Source: Bacillota bacterium (lineage in GTDB: Bacteria > Bacillota > Clostridia > Acetivibrionales > DSM-1351). From it: a stretch of DNA of 17,165 nt. The translations under genes were made by a program, and so were the position numbers. Location of the stretch: positions 1-17,165 of the forward strand of contig JAEZKZ010000037.1 in NCBI GenBank assembly GCA_023415305.1, written 5' to 3'. Below the pieces are notes generated by a model. It was not told the DNA's origin, did not search any database, and saw nothing but the letters and a program-made list of their open reading frames with translations. Positions 1 to 5,136 of this stretch are shown piece by piece (position 1 is the first letter of the stretch; each line of letters starts with the position of its first letter).

Positions 1-1
1 A

Positions 2-265
2 CCTTACGCCGAACTACATGAAATATTTTATGGTCCTAACAGGCAAAAGTCAATAAAATACGGCTTGCAGATAAGATTGTCGCCGGAATATCACAGAATA
101 GGACATAAAGCAGTACATAACAACCCAGTGTTCGACTTGGAGTTGAAACAGAAGTATCAAGCTAAATTTGAACAGCAGTATGGACATGACAGATTTATAT
201 CGGAGTTTGGCAAGAACTATATAGGCTTAACGGTAGAAGAATATAAAAGAGAGGGGGTTGCATAA
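2..265 (+). CDS. Putative HNH-like phage nuclease, 3' part (5' end outside window)
   Basis: The reading frame is open from the first full codon at position 2, so the gene begins upstream of the window; the TTG at 65 is internal, not a start. The visible 87 residues run PYAELHEIFYG...NRQKS...GLQIRLSPEYHR...AVHNN, then an aromatic/charged tail. The LHEIF-type histidine, the R-x-x-S spacing and the later H-R-I-G-H-K-A-V-H cluster match the His-rich metal-binding half of small HNH-type nucleases that sit beside RuvC-like genes in Firmicutes phages. The N-terminal zinc-knuckle half is not visible. Its stop codon overlaps the next gene's ATG (TAATG), so the two are translationally coupled in one early operon. 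The family call is by pattern memory; the sequence shows only the histidine pattern and context. Confidence 0.65.
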   Translation, partial: PYAELHEIFYGPNRQKSIKYGLQIRLSPEYHRIGHKAVHNNPVFDLELKQKYQAKFEQQYGHDRFISEFGKNYIGLTVEEYKREGVA

Positions 266-744
266 TGATACTTGCAATTGATCCGGGCAACACAGAAAGC
301 GCATATGTTGTACTAGATATAGACTTAAAGCCTTTGGAGTTTGGGAAAATTTCAAATGACATCTTAAAAAATAAAATGGACGATTTGATAAACAAACACA
401 AAATAAGGCGTGTAGCAATTGAAATGGTTGCATCTTACGGAATGGCAGTAGGTAAAGAAGTGTTTGAAACGGTATTCTGGATAGGAAGATTTTTTGAAAC
501 AGCTTTAAGGCATATGGATATTGACGAAATAATGAAAATTTACCGAAAAGACGAAAAAATGAACCTATGCCATAGCATGAAAGCAAAGGACAGCAATATA
601 AGACAGGCATTAATAGACCGCTTTGGAGAGGTAGGCACAAAGAAAAATCCAGGGTGGTTTTATGGCTTTAAATCTGACATATGGCAAGCCTATGCTGTTG
701 GGGTAACGTACTATGACATGTACTTAAAAGAAGGTGCTGCGTAA
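265..744 (+). CDS. RuvC-like Holliday junction resolvase (RNase H fold)
   Basis: A 159-residue protein expected to cleave branched DNA (Holliday junctions, replication or packaging intermediates) in the cytoplasm. The N-terminus ILAIDPGNTES is the classic first strand of the RuvC/RNase H fold with catalytic Asp6. The second strand, RRVAIEMVASYG, supplies Glu53. The C-terminal SDIWQAYAVG segment supplies Asp138 before a helix, as in RuvC-family enzymes. Length is close to bacterial RuvC (about 170 residues). It starts at the ATG overlapping the preceding stop (TAATG), after GAGAGGGGG as ribosome binding site. It also ends in a TAATG overlap with the NinB-like gene, making a compact recombination cassette. 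It has the bacteriophage RuvC character (short, with an unusual middle section), so junction specificity cannot be inferred. Confidence 0.85.
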   Translation: MILAIDPGNTESAYVVLDIDLKPLEFGKISNDILKNKMDDLINKHKIRRVAIEMVASYGMAVGKEVFETVFWIGRFFETALRHMDIDEIMKIYRKDEKMNLCHSMKAKDSNIRQALIDRFGEVGTKKNPGWFYGFKSDIWQAYAVGVTYYDMYLKEGAA

Positions 745-1295
745 TGCTTCTTAAAGCCCAAAATATACGCCTACAATATACAGAAGACAAGAAAACGGAA
801 ATAGTACTTACTTCATCAGATAATATGCTACAGATACAGAAAGAAGCCGCAGAGATAAAAGGCATATTAAGCAAAGGTAAGGAATTATCCGTTGAGGTAA
901 AACAGTATAAGCATAAACGGAGCCTTGATGCTAACGCTTATCTATGGGTCCTATTATCTGAAATAGCAGCAGTATTACATACTACAAAAGACGAACTATA
1001 CTTGATTATGTTGGAGAGATACGGAGTATTCACACACATTGTTGTTAAGCCTAATTTGGTGGACAAGGTAAAAGAACAATGGCGAACAGTAAAAGAGTTA
1101 GGGCCTATTGAGGTAAACGGCAAAGAAGGTATACAGCTACAATGTTACTTTGGATCATCAACATACGATACAAAAGAAATGAGCCGACTAATAGATGGGA
1201 TAGTATCAGAGTGTAAGGAGATAGGCATAGAGACAATGCAGCCTAATGAGTTGGCAGCAATAAAACAGGAGTGGGGAACACAAAAGGCGAGTTAA
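744..1295 (+). CDS. NinB-like phage recombination protein
   Basis: A 183-residue protein resembling the NinB/Orf family, which in lambda supports recombination by binding single-stranded DNA and SSB. The diagnostic parts are KHKRSLDANAYLWVLLSEIA (about residues 56-75), where a basic stretch precedes the conserved S-x-D/A-N-A-x-x-W helix, and the C-terminal YFGSSTYDTKEMSRLIDGIV (about 135-154), matching the S-T-x-x-M-x-x-x-E-M-S-x-L-I block of NinB. A further block, IGIETMQPNEL, follows. The N-terminal 50 residues look like a small beta domain typical of the Firmicutes version. It overlaps the resolvase stop by one base, and the pairing with RuvC and HNH proteins fits a recombination/repair role before packaging. 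Biochemical activity is inferred from family resemblance only. Confidence 0.65.
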   Translation: MLLKAQNIRLQYTEDKKTEIVLTSSDNMLQIQKEAAEIKGILSKGKELSVEVKQYKHKRSLDANAYLWVLLSEIAAVLHTTKDELYLIMLERYGVFTHIVVKPNLVDKVKEQWRTVKELGPIEVNGKEGIQLQCYFGSSTYDTKEMSRLIDGIVSECKEIGIETMQPNELAAIKQEWGTQKAS

Positions 1296-1306
1296 GGAGG
1301 GGTAAA

Positions 1307-1720
1307 ATGGGACCTTGCAGCAGATGTAAAAATAGGTATAACGTAAGTGTATGTAACCGTTGCTATACCATATATTTGACAGATAAACCAAATATGTTTG
1401 AGCCAAAGGAGGTCATACCTATGATAAAAGTAAACCGCAAGCCAGTGGATAAGCAGAAAGAAATAATAGAAGCTGTAAATGAATACACTTCTTTAAAAGC
1501 AATAGTTGGAGGTAGCTATCCCCAAATAACAGATATAAAGCCTGACGTTCTTTTAAAAGAAAGAATTGATACAATATACGGATCTGAGCATCGAGGAGAA
1601 ATAGAAACTATTGAAATAGGCGTTATCAAAGAAAACGTAATTATGTATGAAAGTGCAGATAATTGCAAAGTAAAGCTTACACTAGAACAATGTAAGGAGA
1701 TAGCAAAGGCAATACAATAA
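1307..1720 (+). CDS. Zinc-ribbon protein with possible internal start (unknown function)
   Basis: A 137-residue protein from the ATG at 1307, chosen because AAGGAGGGG sits just upstream; the in-frame GTG at 1271 lies inside the NinB-like gene and lacks a comparable site. Residues 4-19 form a C-x2-C...C-x2-C cluster (Cys4, Cys7, Cys16, Cys19), a likely zinc knuckle ending in NMFEPKE, a tail common in small Cys-rich phage proteins. After that a second AAAGGAGG precedes Met39 at position 1421. The part downstream of Met39 is a charged alpha/beta segment with no Cys and no family I recognise. The gene may therefore be two formerly separate small genes joined in frame, or may make both a long and a 99-residue short form. 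No function is assigned. Confidence 0.75.
   Translation: MGPCSRCKNRYNVSVCNRCYTIYLTDKPNMFEPKEVIPMIKVNRKPVDKQKEIIEAVNEYTSLKAIVGGSYPQITDIKPDVLLKERIDTIYGSEHRGEIETIEIGVIKENVIMYESADNCKVKLTLEQCKEIAKAIQ
1405..1423 (+). promoter_or_regulatory. Internal ribosome binding site and in-frame ATG
   Basis: AAAGGAGG at 1405-1412 is followed by an 8-base spacer and ATG at 1421, in the same frame as the gene starting at 1307. This is one of the strongest Shine-Dalgarno matches in the window, yet it lies inside a coding region, so a shorter product lacking the zinc cluster is likely. Confidence 0.55.
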
Positions 1721-1740
1721 AAAATGTGAGGTGAAAGGTT

Positions 1741-2283
1741 ATGAAGATAAATAAAGAAGATTTAGAAACATTATGGTATGAGGATGAAAACGGAAATAAA
1801 ATTGAATGCGCCGAAAATGAATATCATCCTAAAGGTGCGGTATTCCAAGTATCAAGATTTCCAAAAACACTTACAACTACATACTTAAGGCTTATCAATC
1901 AAAGTGACGTTGACAAATGTAAACATCCAAGAAAATATATCGTTCCTACATATGGATGGATAGAAGGAATTGTTGGCAGGGAATGTAAAGCATGCCATGG
2001 AACACAAACAAAAAAGAAATGGCATATATGGCCTAAAAAGTGGGATGGTTACGGAAGTAGAAAAGTTGCATCATTTAACAGTACATGGAATGATGAAGAA
2101 ACTATTCTAGCAATGGTTAATAGTGGAGATTATACACTTGAAGAAGCAATTATTGTATATGCCACAGCCTGTGAAAGATGTATGAATGTTTTAGTTTACA
2201 AGTATACAAACGGAAAGGAAGGGTATGAAGAATACAGCGAGGAGTGGAAGAAATGCAATACAAGCTGTAAATTCTGCGAATAA
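1741..2283 (+). CDS. Conserved-type phage protein with Cys/His pairs, unknown function
   Basis: A 180-residue protein that I do not recognise by name. It starts at ATG 1741 after GTGAGGTGAAAGG. Visible features are an acidic N-terminus, a central CKHPRKYIVPTYGWIEG stretch followed by ECKACHGTQTKKKWHIWP, and a C-terminal block with CERCMN and a terminal CNTSCKFCE. At least eight cysteines arranged as C-x2-C or C-x3-C pairs suggest one or two bound zinc ions. Tryptophans and lysines after the central pair could contact nucleic acid, but that is inference. It lies between the zinc-ribbon gene and the late-gene regulator in the same operon (20-base gap upstream, 24-base gap downstream). Confidence 0.8.
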   Translation: MKINKEDLETLWYEDENGNKIECAENEYHPKGAVFQVSRFPKTLTTTYLRLINQSDVDKCKHPRKYIVPTYGWIEGIVGRECKACHGTQTKKKWHIWPKKWDGYGSRKVASFNSTWNDEETILAMVNSGDYTLEEAIIVYATACERCMNVLVYKYTNGKEGYEEYSEEWKKCNTSCKFCE

Positions 2284-2307
2284 TAAAAACCAAAGGGGTG
2301 AGGTACA

Positions 2308-2775
2308 ATGAAGTACATAGAAAAAATACTTCTTGATTACGCAAACATCACCGAGGATATACAAAAGCTGAATCGGGAACTTAACGACATACTACAAAAT
2401 AAGCAGGAAACATACAATACTCTGCAAGCTGCTAAAATAACAGGTATGCCGCACGGTACAGAATCAAGCGATCAAACATATAACGCCACTGAAAGATTGA
2501 TTGATAAATACGGAGTAAGGGCCCAGAAAATAGTTGACGAGATAGAAGCACTTTGGAAGTCAAGAGATAATATTAATAAATGCTTTACCGTGCTGACTAT
2601 GGAGGAAAAGCGAGTAATAGAACTGCGGTATATTAATCAATATAAGATGGGTAAAGTGGCTTATATGATGAAGTATAGCAAGCGTTCATGTGAATTGTTC
2701 CAGCAAAAGGCATTAGATAAATTATTTATCGAATACCAAAAGTTTGCGGAAAATTGCGGAAAACTAGCTGTATAA
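2308..2775 (+). CDS. ArpU/RinA-like late transcription regulator (sigma-70 region 4-type HTH)
   Basis: A 155-residue protein with a coiled-coil-prone N-terminal half, the motif TGMPHGTESSD (about 46-56) found in the ArpU/DUF1492-type phage regulators, and a C-terminal helix-turn-helix resembling sigma-70 region 4: LTMEEKRVIELRYI...YMMKYSKRSCELFQQKALDKL (about 97-139). These regulators switch on late phage genes, usually sitting just before the packaging genes, as here. The start is ATG 2308 after AAAGGGGTGAGG. The last ten codons encode FAENCGKLAV through two perfect 10-base tandem DNA repeats, and the stop codon lies inside a TATAAT. The protein may therefore control a promoter embedded in its own 3' end. 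Regulator identity is well supported by motif and position; the DNA target is inferred. Confidence 0.78.
   Translation: MKYIEKILLDYANITEDIQKLNRELNDILQNKQETYNTLQAAKITGMPHGTESSDQTYNATERLIDKYGVRAQKIVDEIEALWKSRDNINKCFTVLTMEEKRVIELRYINQYKMGKVAYMMKYSKRSCELFQQKALDKLFIEYQKFAENCGKLAV
2744..2763 (+). repeat. Two tandem TTGCGGAAAA repeats, candidate activator site
   Basis: The 10-base unit TTGCGGAAAA occurs twice without gap or mismatch (2744-2753, 2754-2763). The 10-base period places both copies on one face of the helix. They lie where a -35 element would be relative to the TATAAT at 2771, and within the last codons of the regulator gene. Confidence 0.6.
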
Positions 2776-2776
2776 T
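2744..2776 (+). promoter_or_regulatory. Candidate activator-dependent late promoter
   Basis: A perfect TATAAT at 2771-2776 is preceded by the tandem repeats. With a 17-base spacer the -35 hexamer would be GGAAAA, a poor match to TTGACA, which suggests dependence on an activator, plausibly the regulator encoded just upstream. The regulator's TAA stop (2773-2775) is inside the -10. Transcription would start near 2783 and read into the metallophosphoesterase and packaging genes. Confidence 0.55.
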
Positions 2777-2812
2777 GTAAATAGTGATAATTTAATATGA
2801 TTTATGTGTGAG

Positions 2813-2836
2813 GGCAGCCGATGGGTTGCCTTTTTC
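2813..2836 (+). terminator. Intrinsic terminator or attenuator in the late leader
   Basis: GGCAGCC (2813-2819) pairs with GGTTGCC (2824-2830), giving 7 base pairs including one G-U pair and a 4-base loop, followed directly by TTTTT. It lies about 30-50 bases after the predicted start of the candidate late promoter, so it could end the early operon, attenuate the late transcript, or both. Confidence 0.6.
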
Positions 2837-2860
2837 ATTTGCATAAATATCCTCCTTCTA

Positions 2861-2881
2861 TGGGCCGGTATATCCGGCCTA
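2861..2881 (+). other. GC-rich perfect hairpin in the late leader
   Basis: GGCCGG (2863-2868) and CCGGCC (2874-2879) form a perfect 6-base stem with a TATAT loop, extendable by a G-U and a T-A pair. No T-run follows, so it is not a standard terminator. It sits between the leader terminator and the first small gene; the sequence CCTCCTT, complementary to a Shine-Dalgarno core, lies just before it at 2851-2857. Confidence 0.4.
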
Positions 2882-2905
2882 AATTATTTGTGTGAGGTAC
2901 AAGTC

Positions 2906-3037
2906 ATGACAATAGATTATAGAGATATATTAAAACGCGGTCCAAGTCCAAAGATAAGGATTAAGTTAAATAGTTGGGATAGAGAGAATAAGAGAAAAAT
3001 GTGTGAGGTGCAAAACAATGGGGGATTGGTTCAATAG
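2906..3037 (+). CDS. Small basic protein of unknown function (43 residues)
   Basis: A 43-residue lysine/arginine-rich protein beginning MTIDYRDILKRGPSPK, from ATG 2906 with TGTGAGGT 9 bases upstream. The same frame is open back to an ATG at 2804, but that start has no ribosome binding site and would translate through the terminator hairpin, so I reject it. The 3' end overlaps the metallophosphoesterase start by 20 bases, a normal arrangement for coupled phage genes. No family is recognised. If real, it is the first gene of the late transcript. Confidence 0.5.
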   Translation: MTIDYRDILKRGPSPKIRIKLNSWDRENKRKMCEVQNNGGLVQ

Positions 3038-4118
3038 CGCAAAGATAGACAGAGAAAACGGAATGTCATACAGGGATATATCAATCAAATATAATGTACC
3101 TTTTAAGACAGTAGACAGCCGATTTTACCGAGATAGATTAAGAGGTAATATAATTAGACCTGTAAAAAATCAAGTTGTTAAAAGCGATTCTGCAAGCTTA
3201 CATGATAGCATACTCAAAGAGTTACAAAAAGGGTGTGCTATTTCTTATTTATCTGAGAAATATAAAGAATCTCCAAGAGTAATACAAGCAGTAATGGACG
3301 ATATAAAAGAATCCGGAATAATGGTAACGGAGATAAACGAAAGCTTTAAGATATGTCGAGATATTGTAATAAACGAAAGTGAACATTTTGAGGACTGGAA
3401 TGGAGAAAGAATAATTCGTTTCGGTGCTGTATCTGATTGTCATATGGGAAGTAAATGGCAACAGCTAACATTCCTTAACTATTTGTATGATGTATTCCAG
3501 AAAGAAGGAATAACAACAGTATATAACTCCGGAGATTTAGTTGATGGATATAAAATGCACCCGGGACATGAATACGAAGTATTTAAGCATGGAGCAGACG
3601 AGCAAGAGCAATACGTTATTACGGCATATCCGCAAAGACCTGGAATAGTAACAAAGTTTATTACAGGCAATCACGATCATAGCCATATAAAATCCGGAGG
3701 GCATGACATAGGGAAACCAATAGCAGCAGCAAGGGCAGATATGATTTATTTAGGCTTGGCTAATGCAAAGATAAACCTAACGCCGAATTGCACACTGGAA
3801 TTAAATCATCCATTAGACGGTGCTTCATACGCTTTGAGCTATGCTCCGCAGAAAACTATTGATGCAATGATGGGTGGAGAAAAGCCAAACATACTGATAA
3901 ACGGACACCACCATAAAGCCTTTTATATGCTGTATAGGAATGTACACTGTTACGAGGGAGCAACAACATGCGCACAAACTCCTTGGATGAGGGGTAAACG
4001 TATAGCAGCTAATATGGGCGGATGGATAATAGAGGTTCATGTTACAGAGGATGGCACAATAAAGCGCTGCATGGGCGAGTTAATACCATTGTACAAGCCT
4101 ATAGAAAACGATTATTAA
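3018..4118 (+). CDS. Calcineurin-like metallophosphoesterase with N-terminal helix-turn-helix region
   Basis: A 366-residue protein starting at ATG 3018 after GTGAGGTG; an in-frame GTG at 3003 lies within that site. Residues 4-44 form a helix-turn-helix (SYRDISIKYNVPFKTVDSRFYRDR), and residues 64-103 look like a second one (ISYLSEKYKESPRVIQAVMDDI). From about 133 onward it is a two-metal phosphoesterase: D140-x-H142 in VSDCHMGS, GDLVDG (Asp173), GNHDHS (Asn218, His219), a histidine in LNHP near 264, and GHHHK (His297-His299). All catalytic motifs are present, so a nuclease or phosphatase acting on DNA bound by the N-terminal region is plausible but unproven. It sits just upstream of the terminase region, as such genes often do in Firmicutes phages. 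The substrate is unknown. Confidence 0.85.
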   Translation: MGDWFNSAKIDRENGMSYRDISIKYNVPFKTVDSRFYRDRLRGNIIRPVKNQVVKSDSASLHDSILKELQKGCAISYLSEKYKESPRVIQAVMDDIKESGIMVTEINESFKICRDIVINESEHFEDWNGERIIRFGAVSDCHMGSKWQQLTFLNYLYDVFQKEGITTVYNSGDLVDGYKMHPGHEYEVFKHGADEQEQYVITAYPQRPGIVTKFITGNHDHSHIKSGGHDIGKPIAAARADMIYLGLANAKINLTPNCTLELNHPLDGASYALSYAPQKTIDAMMGGEKPNILINGHHHKAFYMLYRNVHCYEGATTCAQTPWMRGKRIAANMGGWIIEVHVTEDGTIKRCMGELIPLYKPIENDY

Positions 4119-4130
4119 GTAGGTGAGGTT

Positions 4131-4286
4131 ATGAATGCAATATCAGATGGAAAAAGAAGTAGGACAACAAAATATTATCCACCCATAGTAATAACAGCTG
4201 AGCCTGACAATATAGGGCGTAATGTGTGGTGTGGTAACGAGGTGTGTAAGGAATTTATGAATAGGGATAAGGAAACAGGGACATGA
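4131..4286 (+). CDS. Small protein of unknown function (51 residues)
   Basis: A 51-residue protein from ATG 4131, directly after the strong site GGTGAGGTT and 12 bases behind the metallophosphoesterase stop. The sequence starts MNAISDGKRSRTTKYYPPIV, contains a WCGNEVC pair of cysteines, and ends in charged residues. No family is recognised. Its TGA is embedded in the next gene's ribosome binding site (TGAGGTGAT), which suggests translational coupling and supports both genes being real. Confidence 0.6.
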   Translation: MNAISDGKRSRTTKYYPPIVITAEPDNIGRNVWCGNEVCKEFMNRDKETGT

Positions 4287-4297
4287 GGTGATTATAT

Positions 4298-4492
4298 ATG
4301 ATTACCTGTAAATGCGGATATAAAACAAATGGGGTGTATGATATGGCAAAGCATATACATAGAACACTAGCAGATTGCCCAACGTGCAAAGGGCATAGAA
4401 AAGACTTGGACACTTGCATATACTGCGAATCAATGAATTTTTGCAAGTATGAGAGGGCGAGGAAACAAAACAAAGGTTTAAATAATTTGTAA
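4298..4492 (+). CDS. Small Cys/His-rich zinc-binding protein (64 residues)
   Basis: Sixty-four residues with Cys4, Cys6, His19, His21, Cys27, Cys30, His33, Cys40, Cys43 and Cys49, enough ligands for two zinc sites. The first looks like a CxC...HxH finger (CKCGYKT...AKHIHR), the second like CPTCKGH...CIYC. The C-terminus is basic (YERARKQNKG), compatible with nucleic-acid contact. The start is fixed by GAGGTGAT at 4285-4292, 5 bases before the ATG. Function is unknown; it is one of at least four or five small Cys-cluster proteins in this window. Confidence 0.75.
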   Translation: MITCKCGYKTNGVYDMAKHIHRTLADCPTCKGHRKDLDTCIYCESMNFCKYERARKQNKGLNNL

Positions 4493-4508
4493 ATATATGC
4501 AGGAAATT

Positions 4509-4552
4509 CCCCTTCTGTGAAGAAATATTTTTATGAAGGGGGTGATAATATG
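4509..4552 (+). promoter_or_regulatory. Hairpin enclosing the ribosome binding site of the DUF3606 gene
   Basis: CCCCTTC at 4509-4515 is perfectly complementary to GAAGGGG at 4535-4541, with a 19-base loop. The right arm is the Shine-Dalgarno sequence AAGGGGGTGAT for the ATG at 4550. Folding would hide the site from ribosomes, so translation of this gene may be conditional. I see no convincing promoter directly upstream. Confidence 0.45.
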
Positions 4553-4726
4553 GGAGATAATTTAGACATAAAAGATGGAAGAGACAGCAGCAAAATAAAT
4601 ATTAATGAGCCTTGGGAAGTTAACTACTGGAAAGATAAATTGAATGTAACAGAAGAAAAATTAAAAGATGTAGTTGAAAAGGTTGGTCCAGTAGTTGATG
4701 ATGTAAAGAAAGAATTAGACAAGTAA
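4550..4726 (+). CDS. DUF3606-family small protein
   Basis: A 58-residue protein from ATG 4550 (site AAGGGGGTGAT); an in-frame GTG at 4517 lies in the hairpin loop and is not credible. The pattern D-x-x-K-I-N-I-N-E-P-W-E-V-N-Y-W (residues 11-29), then LNVTEEKLKDVVEKVGPVVDDV (33-54), matches DUF3606: a short D/R-x-x-x-I-N-x-x-E-x-x-E-V-x-Y-W motif followed by a helix with V-x-x-V-G-x-x-V-x-x-V. Full length agrees with the family (about 60 residues). I know the family mainly from Proteobacteria, where its role is undefined, so a copy in a Gram-positive phage is unusual. It is followed at once by a terminator and preceded by a hairpin over its ribosome binding site, which resembles an accessory (moron-like) gene. 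Confidence 0.72.
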   Translation: MGDNLDIKDGRDSSKININEPWEVNYWKDKLNVTEEKLKDVVEKVGPVVDDVKKELDK

Positions 4727-4730
4727 TATA

Positions 4731-4757
4731 AGGAGCCTAAAAAGGCTTCTTTTTTAT
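4731..4757 (+). terminator. Intrinsic terminator after the DUF3606 gene
   Basis: AGGAGCC (4731-4737) pairs with GGCTTCT (4744-4750), 7 pairs with one G-U, loop TAAAAA, then a run of seven T (4750-4756). It begins 4 bases after the DUF3606 stop codon. Confidence 0.75.
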
Positions 4758-4770
4758 TGGAGGAAACAGC

Positions 4771-4899
4771 ATGGATAGATTTAGCTTATTCAACAATGAC
4801 ATATTATGCAAGCGTAAGAAAAAGAGCATGGCACCATATTACATATATACTGGAATAGTATTTATATTTGCTATGGTTGTATTGGTTAGTGTGAGGTGA
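4771..4899 (+). CDS. Small single-pass membrane protein (42 residues)
   Basis: Forty-two residues from ATG 4771, with GGAGG at 4759-4763. The N-terminal half ends in a basic cluster (KRKKK, 15-19) followed by a hydrophobic segment, about residues 23-41 (YYIYTGIVFIFAMVVLVSV). The charge bias predicts a cytoplasmic N-terminus and a single transmembrane helix. The stop at 4897-4899 is embedded in GTGAGGTGAGGGGA, the ribosome binding region of the next gene, so the two are coupled. No family is recognised; it is not long enough for a classical holin. Confidence 0.6.
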   Translation: MDRFSLFNNDILCKRKKKSMAPYYIYTGIVFIFAMVVLVSVR

Positions 4900-4904
4900 G
4901 GGGA

Positions 4905-5078
4905 ATGGATAAAGTAAAACAACGTGTTATAAGAACGTATGCAAATGGATGGACAAGAACAACTGAATCTTTATCCGAAGCATTAAGGGATGGGTATAAC
5001 GTTGTAATTGCAACGCCATTTATGAAAAATGGTAATACAGAGTATACCGAGTATATAGTGCAGAAAAGCGAAGATTAG
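4905..5078 (+). CDS. Small phage protein of unknown function (57 residues)
   Basis: Fifty-seven residues from ATG 4905, chosen because GAGGTGAGGGG lies just upstream; an in-frame GTG at 4896 is inside that site. The sequence has an alternating beta/alpha look: VKQRVIRTYANGW, a helix (ESLSEALRDGYNVV), then IATPFMKNGN...TEYTEYIVQK. The pattern 'L-x-x-G-Y-x-V-V-x-A-T-P' ending in 'E-Y-I-V-x-K' recurs in small phage proteins of Gram-positive hosts that have no known function. It is tightly coupled to the membrane-protein gene upstream and followed within 8 bases by the start of a terminase-like remnant. Confidence 0.7.
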   Translation: MDKVKQRVIRTYANGWTRTTESLSEALRDGYNVVIATPFMKNGNTEYTEYIVQKSED

Positions 5079-5086
5079 GTGATACC

Positions 5087-5131
5087 ATGGCAGAGATAAC
5101 AACAAAGCAAAAGTTATTTGCGGATAGGTGA
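5087..5131 (+). pseudogene. Remnant of a terminase small subunit start (14 codons)
   Basis: From ATG 5087, after AGGTGAT, a 14-codon frame encodes MAEITTKQKLFADR and stops at TGA 5129. This closely resembles the start of the intact small terminase 300 bases downstream (MNEKQKAFADYY), sharing the K-Q-K-x-F-A-D core in the same register. It has its own good ribosome binding site. The simplest reading is that it is the old start of the gene, cut off when the 5137-5412 gene with a new terminase start was inserted. It may still be translated and couple the downstream gene, whose ATG is 5 bases after its stop. Confidence 0.55.
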
Positions 5132-5136
5132 TAATC

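Noticed and set aside
227..640. Minus-strand open frame of 137 codons
   Set aside because: It lies entirely opposite the RuvC-like gene and its upstream neighbour, has no ribosome binding site, and its Leu/Phe/Cys-rich composition is typical of antisense of AT-rich coding DNA.
2764..2844. Minus-strand 26-codon frame with AAGGAGG and ATG
   Set aside because: It overlaps the promoter and terminator, has no recognisable protein features and is the only such case on the minus strand; kept only as part of the leader observation.
2868..2881. Second leader hairpin as an intrinsic terminator
   Set aside because: Strong stem, but the following bases (AAATTATTTG) are not a T-run.
2804..2905. Upstream extension of the 43-residue gene to ATG 2804, which would add a hydrophobic helix-like segment
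   Set aside because: No ribosome binding site at 2804, and the segment translates the terminator stem and its T-run; hydrophobicity is a by-product of T-rich DNA.
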